DNA of 64,000 bases, taken from NCBI RefSeq assembly GCF_014644315.1, contig NZ_BMKL01000001.1:1375001-1439000 (forward strand). Reading direction: 5' to 3'. A program made the position numbers and the translations under genes. Positions 32,645-41,641 of the stretch are shown piece after piece. The notes beneath the pieces are model-generated. The model was not told where the DNA came from. It searched no databases and saw only the letters and a program-made list of their open reading frames with translations. This DNA is from Tsuneonella deserti (GTDB lineage Bacteria; Pseudomonadota; Alphaproteobacteria; Sphingomonadales; Sphingomonadaceae). Every line of letters starts with the position of its first letter. The stretch's first letter is position 1.

Positions 32645-34132
32645 CTAGCGTCCGCGAACCACCAGCTTCACTTTCTGGCCAACCTGCAGGGTCTGTCCGG
32701 ACGAAAGCCCGTTGAGCACGCGGAAGCGCTGCTCCTGCGCATCGGTATAGGCCATTCGCGCCGCCAGCGACTGGATCGTATCGCGCGGTCCCACTGTCAC
32801 CACGTCGATCACGCGGGGGATTACCTGCGCCGCCTCGTTGGCGCTGATCCGACGCATCGAATTGAACATCGGCGAAAATACCGACGAACGTCCCGCCTGG
32901 CTGATTGTCACGAAGTGGAACGCCTGGCTGTTCGAGAACTCGTAAGCGAACACCACCACGTCGACCTGGCCATTGCCGGTGTTGACGCGCGCGGTCCCGT
33001 ACATCGCCGGGATGCCATTCACGGTGGTTCGCTGCAGCTCCTGCGGCGCAATCTGCTGGTTCTGGCTGAGCGAGGCGAAAGCCTGCCGCACATAGTTTTC
33101 CAGATTGCCATTATAGGACGCGGTGGTGAGCTGCCCCTGGCCGCTCTGCCCCTGGATGCTGACTGCCTGGGTCCCGTTGACCATGTAGAACCCCCCTGGC
33201 GCGGTAAAGGCCAGGCGGTAGCCGGGGTGGATGAACTGGCTACCCTCGATCACCCCTTGCGCAGGATCGTCGCCGTAAACCAGGCCGTCGATCCGGCTGA
33301 GGAACGTGTCGCGATTCGTAACGCCGGTCGCGTTCCCCGCCAGGCGGAGCGCGCCCTGCACGCGGCTCGCCGGATCCGGGTGAGTCGATGCCCATTCGGG
33401 CACCGTCGCGTTGCTCCGCCCCTGGAGCGAGGCGTCCAGCGCGTTCTGCATTGCAAGACTCTGGAGGACGGTCGCCATCGCATGCGGATCGTATCCCGCG
33501 CTCCTAAGGTACTGGATGCCCAAGCCATCGGCCTCGACCTCCTGGCTGCGCGAGAACTTCAGCGTCAGCAACTGTGATCCTTGCTGGATGCCGCTGCTAA
33601 TCGCCTGGCCGATCTGGCTGTTGCCAAGGACCGCGCCGGCCAGGATCGAACCCAGAGCGCCGAGAAGGGAATTCTTGGTCGCGGCGCTCTGGCGGCGTTG
33701 GGCGTGCCGGGCGGCGACGTGCCCCACTTCGTGACCCAGCACCCCGGCGAGTTCGGCTTCGTTGTTCATCAGGCCGACGAGCTGACGCGTGGTGTAGATA
33801 TAGCCACCGGGAATGGCGAAGGCGTTGTTGACCGAGCTATTGAGCAGCGAAACGGTGAACGCATCGCGCGCGTTGGACAGGCTGGATTGGACCGCGATGT
33901 TCTTGCCCACCTGTTCGACGTACTGGGCCTGCGGACCGGTCATCGCCCCGCCAAACTCCTGGAGAAGCTGGGGATGGGCCTCGGCACCCTGACGCGCTTC
34001 TGCCTGGCTGATGGTGGCGGCCTGCGCGCCGGTGCCGGCGGCATCCGCGGTCGTCGCGCAGCCGCTCAGGAAAAGCCCCGCCGTGCTGGTGACGAGCAGC
34101 AGTGTGCGCAGGCTTCTGCGGTTGAATGTCAT
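32645..34132 (-). CDS. M48-family metalloprotease with C-terminal LysM-like domain, lipoprotein
   Basis: The start at 34132 begins with a lipoprotein signal peptide ending LFLSGC, giving 495 aa. The zinc protease motif is LAGVLGHEVGHVAARHAQRR (HEXXH), with the third ligand expected in SRSQEVEADGLGIQYL. These resemble BepA/LoiP-type envelope quality-control proteases. The C-terminal 55 residues (VVTVGPRDTIQSLAARM ... LQVGQKVKLVV) look like a degenerate LysM peptidoglycan-binding domain. It is expected to act in the periplasm, on outer-membrane proteins or cell-wall partners. Confidence 0.9.
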   Translation of the reverse strand: MTFNRRSLRTLLLVTSTAGLFLSGCATTADAAGTGAQAATISQAEARQGAEAHPQLLQEFGGAMTGPQAQYVEQVGKNIAVQSSLSNARDAFTVSLLNSSVNNAFAIPGGYIYTTRQLVGLMNNEAELAGVLGHEVGHVAARHAQRRQSAATKNSLLGALGSILAGAVLGNSQIGQAISSGIQQGSQLLTLKFSRSQEVEADGLGIQYLRSAGYDPHAMATVLQSLAMQNALDASLQGRSNATVPEWASTHPDPASRVQGALRLAGNATGVTNRDTFLSRIDGLVYGDDPAQGVIEGSQFIHPGYRLAFTAPGGFYMVNGTQAVSIQGQSGQGQLTTASYNGNLENYVRQAFASLSQNQQIAPQELQRTTVNGIPAMYGTARVNTGNGQVDVVVFAYEFSNSQAFHFVTISQAGRSSVFSPMFNSMRRISANEAAQVIPRVIDVVTVGPRDTIQSLAARMAYTDAQEQRFRVLNGLSSGQTLQVGQKVKLVVRGR

Positions 34133-34237
34133 GTCTGGTCCTTTCCAAGGCATGCACGGCGACCCACCGCCCGCCGCGGTTTTTGTTCTGGCCGTGGAAC
34201 CCGCACCAAGCGGGCTTGGTTCCCTTGGGAAACTCGG

Positions 34238-35191
34238 TCAGTCGGCGCCGATGGCGAGGAACCGGTCTTCTCGCTTGCGGCGAAGCATCGCCGGGTCGAG
34301 CGCGGCGAGCGCGTCGAGTTCCTCGCCGATCGCCTGGCCGAGTGCACGCGCGGCCGCAGCCGGGTCGCGGTGGGCACCGCCAACGGGCTCCGGGACGATG
34401 CGGTCGATCACACCCAGCCGCTCGAGATGTTGCGCGGTGACCTTCATCGCCTCGGCCGCATCGGGCGCTTTCTCGGCGGTTCGCCACAGAATCGATGCGC
34501 AGCCCTCAGGGCTGATCACCGAATAGACCGCGTGCTCCATCATCAATACGCGCTCGGCGCTCGCCAGGGCGACCGCCCCGCCCGACCCGCCCTCACCCAC
34601 GATCACCGCGACCATCGGCACCGGGAGCGCAAGGCAAGCCTCGGTAGAACGGGCGATCGCTTCCGCCTGGCCGCGCTCTTCCGCCTCGATGCCAGGAAAG
34701 GCGCCCGAGGTGTCCACCAGCGTCACCACCGGCAGCCCGAAGCGCCCGGCAAGCTCCATCAGACGGATCGCCTTGCGGTAGCCTTCCGGCTTGCCCATCC
34801 CGAAGTTGTGGCGGATGCGGGTCTCGGTATCGTGACCCTTCTCGTGACCGATGAGCACCACCCTGCGCCCGGCGAGGCTTGCGAGCCCGCCGAGGATCGC
34901 CTGGTCATCGCCATAGAGGCGGTCGCCCCCGAGCGGAACGAATTCATCGAAGGCGTGAGCGACATAATCGCGGAAGTGCGGGCGGCCCGGGTGGCGCGCG
35001 ACCTGCGTTTTCTGCCACGGCGTCAAAGCACGGTAGGTGCTGGCAAGGAGATCGGCGCTCTTGGATTCGAGGCGCGCAATCTCGCTCGAGATGTCGACAT
35101 CCTCGCCCGTCGAGGCGGAGCGCAATTCGGCGATCTGCTTGTCGAGCTGGGCGACCGGCTTCTCGAATTCGAGGTAGGACTGCATGGGCAC
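34238..35191 (-). CDS. accA: Acetyl-CoA carboxylase carboxyltransferase subunit alpha
   Basis: The protein is 317 aa, normal for AccA, which with AccD transfers CO2 from carboxybiotin to acetyl-CoA for fatty-acid synthesis. It shows the N-terminal helical part (MQSYLEFEKPVAQLDKQIAEL) and the crotonase-fold core with VVLIGHEKGHDTETR, NFGMGKPEGYRKA and VVTLVDTSGAFPGIEAEERGQ. It lies 5 nt downstream of the Xer recombinase gene on the same strand. This enzyme is separate from the propionyl-CoA carboxylase genes at 42-53 kb. Confidence 0.97.
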   Translation of the reverse strand: MPMQSYLEFEKPVAQLDKQIAELRSASTGEDVDISSEIARLESKSADLLASTYRALTPWQKTQVARHPGRPHFRDYVAHAFDEFVPLGGDRLYGDDQAILGGLASLAGRRVVLIGHEKGHDTETRIRHNFGMGKPEGYRKAIRLMELAGRFGLPVVTLVDTSGAFPGIEAEERGQAEAIARSTEACLALPVPMVAVIVGEGGSGGAVALASAERVLMMEHAVYSVISPEGCASILWRTAEKAPDAAEAMKVTAQHLERLGVIDRIVPEPVGGAHRDPAAAARALGQAIGEELDALAALDPAMLRRKREDRFLAIGAD

Positions 35192-35196
35192 GGCAG

Positions 35197-36084
35197 CTAG
35201 TCGCCCCGGCGCGCGCGCGCAAGCGGATGCCGCTCGTTCACAAGGGCTACCAGCCGGGCCGAATCCACGTGGGTGTAGATTTGCGTGGTCGCGATATCGG
35301 CATGCCCGAGCAGCGTCTGCAGCACGCGCAAGTCCGCTCCCCCTTCCAGCAGGTGCGTCGCAAAGGCGTGGCGAAGCACGTGAGGGCTCACCTTCTCGGG
35401 CGCGATCCCGGCGCGCATCGCCAGTTCCTTGAGAAGCTGGAACAGCCGCACCCGCGTGAGATGCTTGCCCCCGCGCGATGGAAACAGGTAGCGGTCCGCC
35501 GGACCTTCAGCGGTGCGCACCGCCAGCCAGCGCGACAGGGCAGATCGCGCCGCGCCGCTCACCGGCACCATCCGCGATTGTCCACCCTTGCCGGTGACGG
35601 TCAGCAAGGGCGCGTCCCGCGGCACGGCGGAAATTGGCAGGGAAACAAGCTCGGTGGCCCGCAGGCCGGAGCCGTAAAGGAGTTCCAGCAGCGCGAGCAT
35701 CCTTAATGCGGAAGGACGCTCAGCCGCAGCCTCGCTCTCGGCCTGCTGGAACAGCGTCTCGACCTCGAAGTGCGAAAGGATCCGGGGCAAGGACCGCCGG
35801 GGCGCAGGGCGCGGAAGGGCACTGCTCGGATCGTCGGCGCGCTTTCCCTCGTCGACCAGAAAGCCATAGAACTGCCGCAGCGCCGAAGCTTTGCGTGCAA
35901 CGCTCGTGGGGGCGAGGCCCGACCAGGCCTTCTGCAATCCGGAAAGGCGCGCGCCGTCCGCGTTTGCGAGGTCCCCGATTTGCTGCTCTGCCTGCTCCAG
36001 GTCGCGCCGGTAGGCCGCCAGCGTGTTCACCGCCGCTCCCCGCTCCGCGGCGAGCATGGCGAGGAAGTCGTCGATCGCGGCCAC
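35197..36084 (-). CDS. xerD: Tyrosine recombinase XerC/XerD
   Basis: The protein is 295 aa. A SAM-like N-terminal DNA-binding domain (about 1-95) is followed by the catalytic domain with Arg in LLYGSGLRATELVSL (about 150), the H-x-x-R of SPHVLRHAFATHLLEGG (about 245-261), His in LGHADIATTQIYTHV, and the nucleophile Tyr there. This is the chromosome-dimer resolution recombinase. The length and accA neighbourhood favour XerD, but XerC cannot be excluded. No attachment site or mobile element is seen around it, so it is a housekeeping copy. Confidence 0.9.
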   Translation of the reverse strand: MAAIDDFLAMLAAERGAAVNTLAAYRRDLEQAEQQIGDLANADGARLSGLQKAWSGLAPTSVARKASALRQFYGFLVDEGKRADDPSSALPRPAPRRSLPRILSHFEVETLFQQAESEAAAERPSALRMLALLELLYGSGLRATELVSLPISAVPRDAPLLTVTGKGGQSRMVPVSGAARSALSRWLAVRTAEGPADRYLFPSRGGKHLTRVRLFQLLKELAMRAGIAPEKVSPHVLRHAFATHLLEGGADLRVLQTLLGHADIATTQIYTHVDSARLVALVNERHPLARARRGD

Positions 36085-36111
36085 GTCGCTATCGAACCGC
36101 CAGAACAGCGG

Positions 36112-37989
36112 TCACGCGCGGGCGACCGCCTCCGCGGCGATCATCCTGGCCTCGGCCGAAAGTCCCACGCGATTGAGCGCGCTGACGATATGGTAAAGGT
36201 GCCGGGCGGTCATGCGATCCCAGCCCTCGCCCTGCATCCCCAGGCCCGCCAGCAGCGCGACGAGCGCCTGGTTGTCCACGGCGGCGGCGCCGTCGATGGC
36301 ACGTGTCCATGGGGTCGCACTGTTCAGCCGCATCTTGAGGTCGGCCGAATAACTCTTCGCGTCTCCCCCATCGATCCGGCCCAGCCCGGCCAGACCTGCG
36401 ATCAGAAACTGGGAACGGCGTTTACCGGCACTGTCGTCGTCGCTGACGAAGTCATCGACAGCGCCCGAAGAGACAGCGTTGCGGCTCGGCGCAGCGAACA
36501 CCAGCTGGGCCCACCCGGCGCTGCCCTGCGGCACCACGTCCGCCCAGCGCAACGCATCCCGTTCCAACCCCGCCGAAAGCATTGCCGCAAGCAGGGGGCC
36601 GGCGTCGTCGGCAAAGTCCTCATTCGGCTCAAGCCGAGCAGCGGCGTAGGCCGTGAGGATCAGGCGCGCGTAGCCGATCTTGCCGGCGTCGCGTTCGCCC
36701 CACACGTCGCGGATCGCGTCCATTCGCGCGGCGGCATCGGCGCCGACGTAGGCCTGCCGCAACCGCCCAGCCAGGGTCGCTGCGGGACCTTCGAGATCCT
36801 CCTCCGCGTAGGCCATCGAATAAAGATCGATAAGCGCCGCGGACGATAGGATACCCTCGCGCGCCGCCAGGTCGGAGGCAGCGATCCGCTGGGGCAATGC
36901 GAGCATCGGCGCCACTGCGGAGACCCGGCTGTAATATGGCGTCGCGCTCTCGAGCAGGCCGTCGGGCACCGGCTCGCCCACCGCATTCGCCAGGGCGAAA
37001 CGCATGGGGGTCAGTTCGTCGACGCCGTCCCACTCGATCGTCACAGCCCCGCGTCCCTGTCCGGCAGCCCCCGCATAGCGCTGCGCAAGCAGGGCATCGA
37101 TGGAGGCTGCCTGCCCGCGGCTGCGGACCCGGTTGAGGTCCGCCTTGGCGCGGGCGGCCTCGCCCGAAAAGGCATTGCAGATGCCCTGCAGCAGGCGCCA
37201 GTTGGCGTCCTCGCGGCCGCTGCCCTGCAGCCGGACGGCAGGACAGGCGCCCACGAGATCGGCAGTGCCGATGTAGGCATCCAAAGCCGCATTGGTCAGC
37301 GCCGGGTTCCACTCCGCCGTGTCGACATCCTGCGCGATGGCACGGGCGGCGGTGAATTCTCCCATCGCATTGAGCGCGGCGATCCGCAGTGCGGCGAAAT
37401 CGGCCGGGTCCATGCCGTCCGGAGAAGCAAGGCGGCTCGCCAGCGCGCGTCGCAGGAGAACGTGGCCCCAGCGCGAAACGACCGGCCCCTTTGCCCCCGT
37501 GAGCGCCGCACGCACCAGCGAGGCGGGCTGGTTGGCCAACGAGAACGTCGGCAGTCCGCCTTCGGAAGGAGCCAGCACGCCGACCTGCTCGAGCGATCGG
37601 CGAGCGCCGGGGGGAATGTCGACCTTGGGCTTCAAACCGAGAAGTTCGTCGAGTTCGTCGGTCGACATCTTCTCGATTTCGTCGAGAGAGGGAAGCTTGC
37701 CGGCGAAAGCGGGTAGCTCGGGCGCCGCGCCCGGCGCTTCCCGCTTGCTGCCTGCTCCCGGAATGGGCTGGATCACCGGGATGGAGGTCGCCTCGCCAAC
37801 GGGCGCCCCGGGCTGCCCCGAGGAGCGCGGTCCGGGAGCGGGAGCCCCGGTCGCGGTCGCGGTCGGGCCCGGCTTGGGTTCGTCGAAGCCGGGAGGCAGG
37901 AGCGATTCCGGCGCGCTTTGCGCCACCGCGAGGCCTGAGGCCAACGCCAGCGTCGCGGCTCCGCCGACGAGTGCGACAAGCCGTCTCAT
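36112..37989 (-). CDS. Large secreted hypothetical protein
   Basis: The start at 37989 gives 625 aa with a signal peptide (MRRLVALVGGAATLALASGLAVAQS). The first 110 mature residues are Pro/Gly-rich and low-complexity, then comes a short conserved-looking block (LDEIEKMSTDELDELLGLKPKVDIPPGARRSL) and a long Ala/Leu-rich, probably all-helical repeat region that could be a TPR- or SEL1-like solenoid, although no clean repeat consensus is visible. It overlaps the 44-aa membrane protein upstream (ATGA). Probably periplasmic. I know similar sphingomonad hypotheticals but no function. The xer-accA genes downstream are on the same strand. Confidence 0.75.
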   Translation of the reverse strand: MRRLVALVGGAATLALASGLAVAQSAPESLLPPGFDEPKPGPTATATGAPAPGPRSSGQPGAPVGEATSIPVIQPIPGAGSKREAPGAAPELPAFAGKLPSLDEIEKMSTDELDELLGLKPKVDIPPGARRSLEQVGVLAPSEGGLPTFSLANQPASLVRAALTGAKGPVVSRWGHVLLRRALASRLASPDGMDPADFAALRIAALNAMGEFTAARAIAQDVDTAEWNPALTNAALDAYIGTADLVGACPAVRLQGSGREDANWRLLQGICNAFSGEAARAKADLNRVRSRGQAASIDALLAQRYAGAAGQGRGAVTIEWDGVDELTPMRFALANAVGEPVPDGLLESATPYYSRVSAVAPMLALPQRIAASDLAAREGILSSAALIDLYSMAYAEEDLEGPAATLAGRLRQAYVGADAAARMDAIRDVWGERDAGKIGYARLILTAYAAARLEPNEDFADDAGPLLAAMLSAGLERDALRWADVVPQGSAGWAQLVFAAPSRNAVSSGAVDDFVSDDDSAGKRRSQFLIAGLAGLGRIDGGDAKSYSADLKMRLNSATPWTRAIDGAAAVDNQALVALLAGLGMQGEGWDRMTARHLYHIVSALNRVGLSAEARMIAAEAVARA

Positions 37990-38120
37990 CGTACGCCTGC
38001 CGGCAATTCGACCGGTTCGCTGAGCGGACGCAGCGGCTCCTCCCCGCCGTCGATCCATGCATAGACGAGCAGCAGCGCGAACAGCGCCGCTGCGGTCCAG
38101 CCAATCCGTTTGCCGGTCAT
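37986..38120 (-). CDS. Small single-pass membrane protein (44 aa)
   Basis: The ORF starts MTGKRIGWTAAALFALLLVY and ends in a polar Glu/Pro tail. One transmembrane helix spans about residues 6-22, with the positively charged N terminus likely cytoplasmic. Its TGA overlaps the ATG of the 625-aa secreted protein (ATGA), which argues for real translation and a shared role. No family recognised. Confidence 0.65.
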   Translation of the reverse strand: MTGKRIGWTAAALFALLLVYAWIDGGEEPLRPLSEPVELPAGVR

Positions 38121-38218
38121 CGCCAAGAATGCGACCCTTTCCTCTGCGCAACGAGCGTCAGGGCCATCATGCCCTGCACGGTTGCACCGCCCCTAGCGCA
38201 TCTATAGGCGAGGCGGCA

Positions 38219-38788
38219 ATGCGCCCCGACACCGCTGCCCTCACCCCCGCCGAGATCGGCGGCATAGCGCGCCGGATCGATCGGCCTGTCGTGCTGGTCG
38301 GCCTGATGGGCGCTGGGAAGACGACCGTGGGCCGCAAGCTTGCCGCACTGCTCAACCTCGATTTCGTCGATGCGGACCACGCGATCGAAGAAGCCGCCAC
38401 CATGAGCATCGCCGATATCTTCGAACGGTACGGCGAGCCCCACTTTCGAGACGGTGAGCGCCGCGTGATCGCTCGCTTGATCGAGGAAAACCATGGCGTG
38501 ATCGCCACCGGGGGCGGCGCATTCGTGGACCCGCAGACGCGCGCGCTGATCCTCGACAAGGCAATCGCCGTGTGGATCGATTGCGACATCCCCACGCTGG
38601 TTCAGCGCACATCGCGGCGCAACACCCGCCCGTTGCTCAAGAGCGGCGATCCGGCGGAAATCCTGGAACGGCTCCGGCGCGAGCGAGAGCCATTCTATGC
38701 ACAGGCGCCCATCAGGGTGACAAGCGGCCAGGATCCGCTCGCCGAAACCGCCCTCCAGATAATCGAGGCGATCGATCGATGGCTGTAG
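38219..38788 (+). CDS. aroK: Shikimate kinase
   Basis: The ATG at 38219 gives 189 aa; the frame remains open upstream but that part lacks family similarity. AroK phosphorylates shikimate in the route to chorismate. Walker A is GLMGAGKTTVGRKLA (about 24-38), the shikimate-binding region includes FVDADHAIEEA, FRDGERRVI and ATGGGAFV, and the lid has TSRRNTRPLL. Its end overlaps the start of aroB by 10 nt, the common aroK-aroB arrangement. Confidence 0.95.
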   Translation: MRPDTAALTPAEIGGIARRIDRPVVLVGLMGAGKTTVGRKLAALLNLDFVDADHAIEEAATMSIADIFERYGEPHFRDGERRVIARLIEENHGVIATGGGAFVDPQTRALILDKAIAVWIDCDIPTLVQRTSRRNTRPLLKSGDPAEILERLRREREPFYAQAPIRVTSGQDPLAETALQIIEAIDRWL

Positions 38789-39888
38789 TTCCCGTCTCGC
38801 TTGCCGGCCGCAGCTACCGCGTCGAGATCGGCTGGTCGCTGCTCGATTCCGCCGGCGAGGCGCTAGCCCCGTTTACCCGCAAGGCGCGGGTCCCGGTCGT
38901 TTGCGACCGCAATGCCTGGACCCATCACGGCGAGCGCCTCCGGGCCGGGCTCGAAGCCGTCGGCAGGGAAGCATCGCTCTACATCGTGGAGCCCGGAGAA
39001 GGCTCGAAAAGCTGGGAGGGTCTTTCCGCCCTGACCGACTGGCTGCTGTCGGAGCGCGTCGAGCGTAGCGATCATGTCGTCGCACTGGGCGGCGGGGTGG
39101 TCGGGGATCTCGTTGGCTTTGCCTCCGCTATCCTCAAGCGCGGATGCGGCTTCGTCCAGTTGCCCACCACCCTGCTGGCACAGGTGGACAGCTCCGTCGG
39201 CGGCAAGACGGCGATCAACACCCCGGCAGGCAAAAACCTCGTCGGCGCGTTTCACCAGCCTTCCCTGGTGCTGGCGGATCTCGGCACGCTGCGGACACTC
39301 CCGGCGCGCGAACTGAGAGCCGGTTTTGCCGAGGTCCTCAAGTACGGCGTGCTGGGCAGCGCCGCGTTTTTCGAATGGCTCCTCGACAACGGCACGGCCG
39401 TCCTTTCGCTCGATGAGGTGCCCCTGGAACACGCGGTGGCAACCAGCGTGGGCATGAAGGCCGCCATCGTCGCCGAGGACGAGCGGGAGACAACGGGCGC
39501 GCGAGCTTTGCTCAACCTTGGCCACACATTCGGTCACGCGCTGGAAGCGGAAACCGGCTTCGGTGACCGGCTGCTGCACGGCGAGGCAGTGGCGCTCGGC
39601 ATGGTCCTGGCCGCGCGCTACTCTGCGCGGAAAGGCCTGGTGTCCTTCGCCGAAGCTGATCGGATCGCCCGCGCCGTCACGGCTGCGGGGCTGCCTTCCG
39701 AAATCGCCGAACTCGGCCTCGAATGCGACGGCAGCGTGCTGGCGAGCCACATGCAGCACGACAAGAAGATGGAAGGCGGGACTCTGCCTTTCGTCCTCCT
39801 GAGGGGAATCGGCGCGGCATTCCTGGCAAGAGACGTCGAACTGCGCGACGTGGCTGCCTTCCTCGACGGTGAATTGCGGCGGGGGTAG
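38779..39888 (+). CDS. aroB: 3-dehydroquinate synthase
   Basis: The ATG at 38779 gives 369 aa. AroB converts DAHP to 3-dehydroquinate, using NAD+ and a divalent metal. Seen are the NAD loop ALGGGVVGDLVGFAS (about 96-110), FVQLPTTLLAQVDSSVGGKTAINTPAGKN (active-site lysines), and the metal ligands in ELRAGFAEVLKYG and LNLGHTFGHALE. Translationally coupled to aroK. Confidence 0.96.
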   Translation: MAVVPVSLAGRSYRVEIGWSLLDSAGEALAPFTRKARVPVVCDRNAWTHHGERLRAGLEAVGREASLYIVEPGEGSKSWEGLSALTDWLLSERVERSDHVVALGGGVVGDLVGFASAILKRGCGFVQLPTTLLAQVDSSVGGKTAINTPAGKNLVGAFHQPSLVLADLGTLRTLPARELRAGFAEVLKYGVLGSAAFFEWLLDNGTAVLSLDEVPLEHAVATSVGMKAAIVAEDERETTGARALLNLGHTFGHALEAETGFGDRLLHGEAVALGMVLAARYSARKGLVSFAEADRIARAVTAAGLPSEIAELGLECDGSVLASHMQHDKKMEGGTLPFVLLRGIGAAFLARDVELRDVAAFLDGELRRG

Positions 39889-39897
39889 GCTGCGTCC

Positions 39898-40668
39898 ATG
39901 GCCCGCTTCATCGACCTCTCCATCCCGATCACCAATGACGTCGTCTCGGACCCAGAAGTCATGCGTCCGCGCATCACCTACATGACGCACGAGGACACGT
40001 GGCAGCAGATTGCCATGTTCTTTCCGGGACTTACCAAAGACGACCTGCCCGATGGCGAAGGCTGGGCGGTCGAGCAGCTGACGCTCAGCACGCACAACGG
40101 CACGCACATGGACGCGCCGTGGCATTTCCATTCCACCACTGATTCCGGCGCGAGTCCCGCGCCGAGCATCGACGAAGCGCCGCTCAACCGCTTCTTCCGT
40201 CCCGGCGTGAAGCTCGATTTCAGCCACCTGCCGCACGGGCACGTGGTGAGCGCGAAGGACGTCAATGAAGCGCTCGATCGGGCCGGAAACACCCTCAATC
40301 CGCTCGATATCGTGCTTGTTCAGTCGGGCGCGGTGTACGGAACACCCGATTTCACCGACCAGGGCGTCGGCATGGGCGCCGAAGCCACGCTGTTTCTGAC
40401 AGAGCAAGGGATCGAAGTCGTCGGCACCGATGCCTGGAGCTGGGACGCGCCGTTCAGCCATACCGCCAATCGCTGGGCCGAGAGCCGCGATCCCTCCATC
40501 ATCTGGGAAGGCCACAAGGCGGGGCGTATCCGGCCGTACTACCAGATCGAGAAGCTGACGAACCTCGCCGCCCTGCCCTCACGCGGGTTTACCGTGAGCT
40601 GCTTCCCGGTGAAGATCGAGCGCGCCAGCGCCGGGTGGATCCGGGCGGTAGCCCTGATCGAAGACTAG
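39898..40668 (+). CDS. Cyclase-family protein (metal-dependent hydrolase, kynurenine formamidase-like)
   Basis: The protein is 256 aa. The cyclase-family signature HNGTHMDAPWHF, with the metal-binding H-x-G-T-H-x-D-x-P-x-H pattern, is at about residues 66-77. Family members include kynurenine formamidase and polyketide cyclases. Two features fit the family fold: IDLSIPITND at the N terminus and a late acidic NRWAESRDPSIIWEGH. No tryptophan-degradation genes are nearby, so the substrate is open. It starts 9 nt after aroB and ends in a CTAG shared with the convergent DUF421 gene. Confidence 0.88.
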   Translation: MARFIDLSIPITNDVVSDPEVMRPRITYMTHEDTWQQIAMFFPGLTKDDLPDGEGWAVEQLTLSTHNGTHMDAPWHFHSTTDSGASPAPSIDEAPLNRFFRPGVKLDFSHLPHGHVVSAKDVNEALDRAGNTLNPLDIVLVQSGAVYGTPDFTDQGVGMGAEATLFLTEQGIEVVGTDAWSWDAPFSHTANRWAESRDPSIIWEGHKAGRIRPYYQIEKLTNLAALPSRGFTVSCFPVKIERASAGWIRAVALIED

Positions 40669-41219
40669 CTAGCGTTCGAGCGGCCGCCGCGTGCTTCGTC
40701 GTATCCGATCACATCGCACAAGGTCGAGCCGTCGCCCGGCTTCGCGATGACGCTGAGAGTGCCGTCGGTTTCGAGCACCACTGCGTGGACCTTGTCGAGC
40801 GCCTCCGCGCCATGCTTGCGCACCGAAGCGCGGATGTCCGATTTCCCGATCCGCTCCTGCTCCATCGCTTTCTCAAGGAAGGAGCCGTTGAGCAGCAGCA
40901 GGCGCGGAGTGGAGCGGGTCATCCGGAAAAGCCACGGCCAATTGAGCGAAGCCTTTGCGACCAGCCACTGGAGGCTGCACAGCACGACCACCGCCAGCGC
41001 GCCCTGGCTCCAGGTGGTCGACTTGGAGAGGATCGTGGTAGCCAAAATCGAACCGAGCGCAACGGTGACCACGAAATCGAACGCGTTGAGCTTGGCCAGC
41101 GTGCGCTTGCCGTAGAGCCGCAGCACCACGACGAGCCACGCGTAGCCGAGCACGGCGAGCAGCGCCGCCCGCCCAAGACCGGACCATCCATCGAACAGCA
41201 TGCAAAGCTTACGCACCAC
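40665..41219 (-). CDS. DUF421 / YetF-type membrane protein
   Basis: 184 aa from a GTG at 41219; an ATG six codons in (41201) is an alternative. Three hydrophobic N-terminal helices (about 17-35, 45-65, 70-88) carry the family motif LYGKRTLAKLNAFDFVVTVALGSILAT, followed by a cytoplasmic alpha/beta domain with RLLLLNGSF and RKHGAEALDKVHAVVLETDGTLSV. In spores and other systems YetF-like proteins are membrane proteins of unclear role. A small CCGGACC/GGTCCGG hairpin at 41219-41236 overlaps the initiation region. Confidence 0.88.
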   Translation of the reverse strand: MVRKLCMLFDGWSGLGRAALLAVLGYAWLVVVLRLYGKRTLAKLNAFDFVVTVALGSILATTILSKSTTWSQGALAVVVLCSLQWLVAKASLNWPWLFRMTRSTPRLLLLNGSFLEKAMEQERIGKSDIRASVRKHGAEALDKVHAVVLETDGTLSVIAKPGDGSTLCDVIGYDEARGGRSNAS

Positions 41220-41268
41220 CGGACCAAAGGGTCCGGGCGGTCGACTTGATCGACGAGCAGACGGCTGA

Positions 41269-41517
41269 CTAGGCTGCCGGGCGGGAACGTAGCGGCGCGA
41301 CGTTGGCCGAGGAGCCTGCCATCATGTCATCGTGCTCGGCGAACAATCTCTCCAATTCCTCGCGACGGCTGAGCAGCGTCTGGGCGATGCCAGGCGCGAG
41401 GCTTTCTCCGTCGCCAATCCGCCCGAGCAGCGCCGACAGGTCGCTGATCGTCGCCTCGTCCGGCGTTTTGAAGAAATGGCCGCGGCCGTCGAAGAAACCG
41501 ATACCCTTGTGAGCCAT
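41269..41517 (-). CDS. Hypothetical protein (82 aa)
   Basis: The start at 41517 yields MAHKGIGFFDGRGHFFKTPDEATISDL and an 82-aa soluble protein with a helical, acidic middle (LLSRREELERLFAEHDDMM). The frame is open much further upstream, but there it lies opposite and across DUF488 and lacks protein character. The opening residues, GFFDGRGHFFKTPDEA, look like a small regulatory domain. I do not recognise a family. The gene follows DUF488 by about 124 nt on the same strand. Confidence 0.55.
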   Translation of the reverse strand: MAHKGIGFFDGRGHFFKTPDEATISDLSALLGRIGDGESLAPGIAQTLLSRREELERLFAEHDDMMAGSSANVAPLRSRPAA

Positions 41518-41641
41518 CGTTCGCTCTCCCGCGGGTCCGGTATGGGCCCGGATTCGCGAAAGTCTTACGAACGGGTGGCGAGCGCCAGCGGATTTACCAT
41601 GTTCCGCCCCTCGATGGAGAGACCGTCCCGTTTCGGGCCGG

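Noticed and set aside
35197..36084. Xer-type recombinase as a marker of an integrated element
   Set aside because: It has the size and motifs of the chromosomal XerC/D and is next to accA; no attachment repeats, integrase cargo or composition change surround it.
41219..41236. CCGGACC/GGTCCGG hairpin near the DUF421 start as a possible terminator
   Set aside because: No T-run on either strand; it overlaps the translation start instead and is only noted with that gene.
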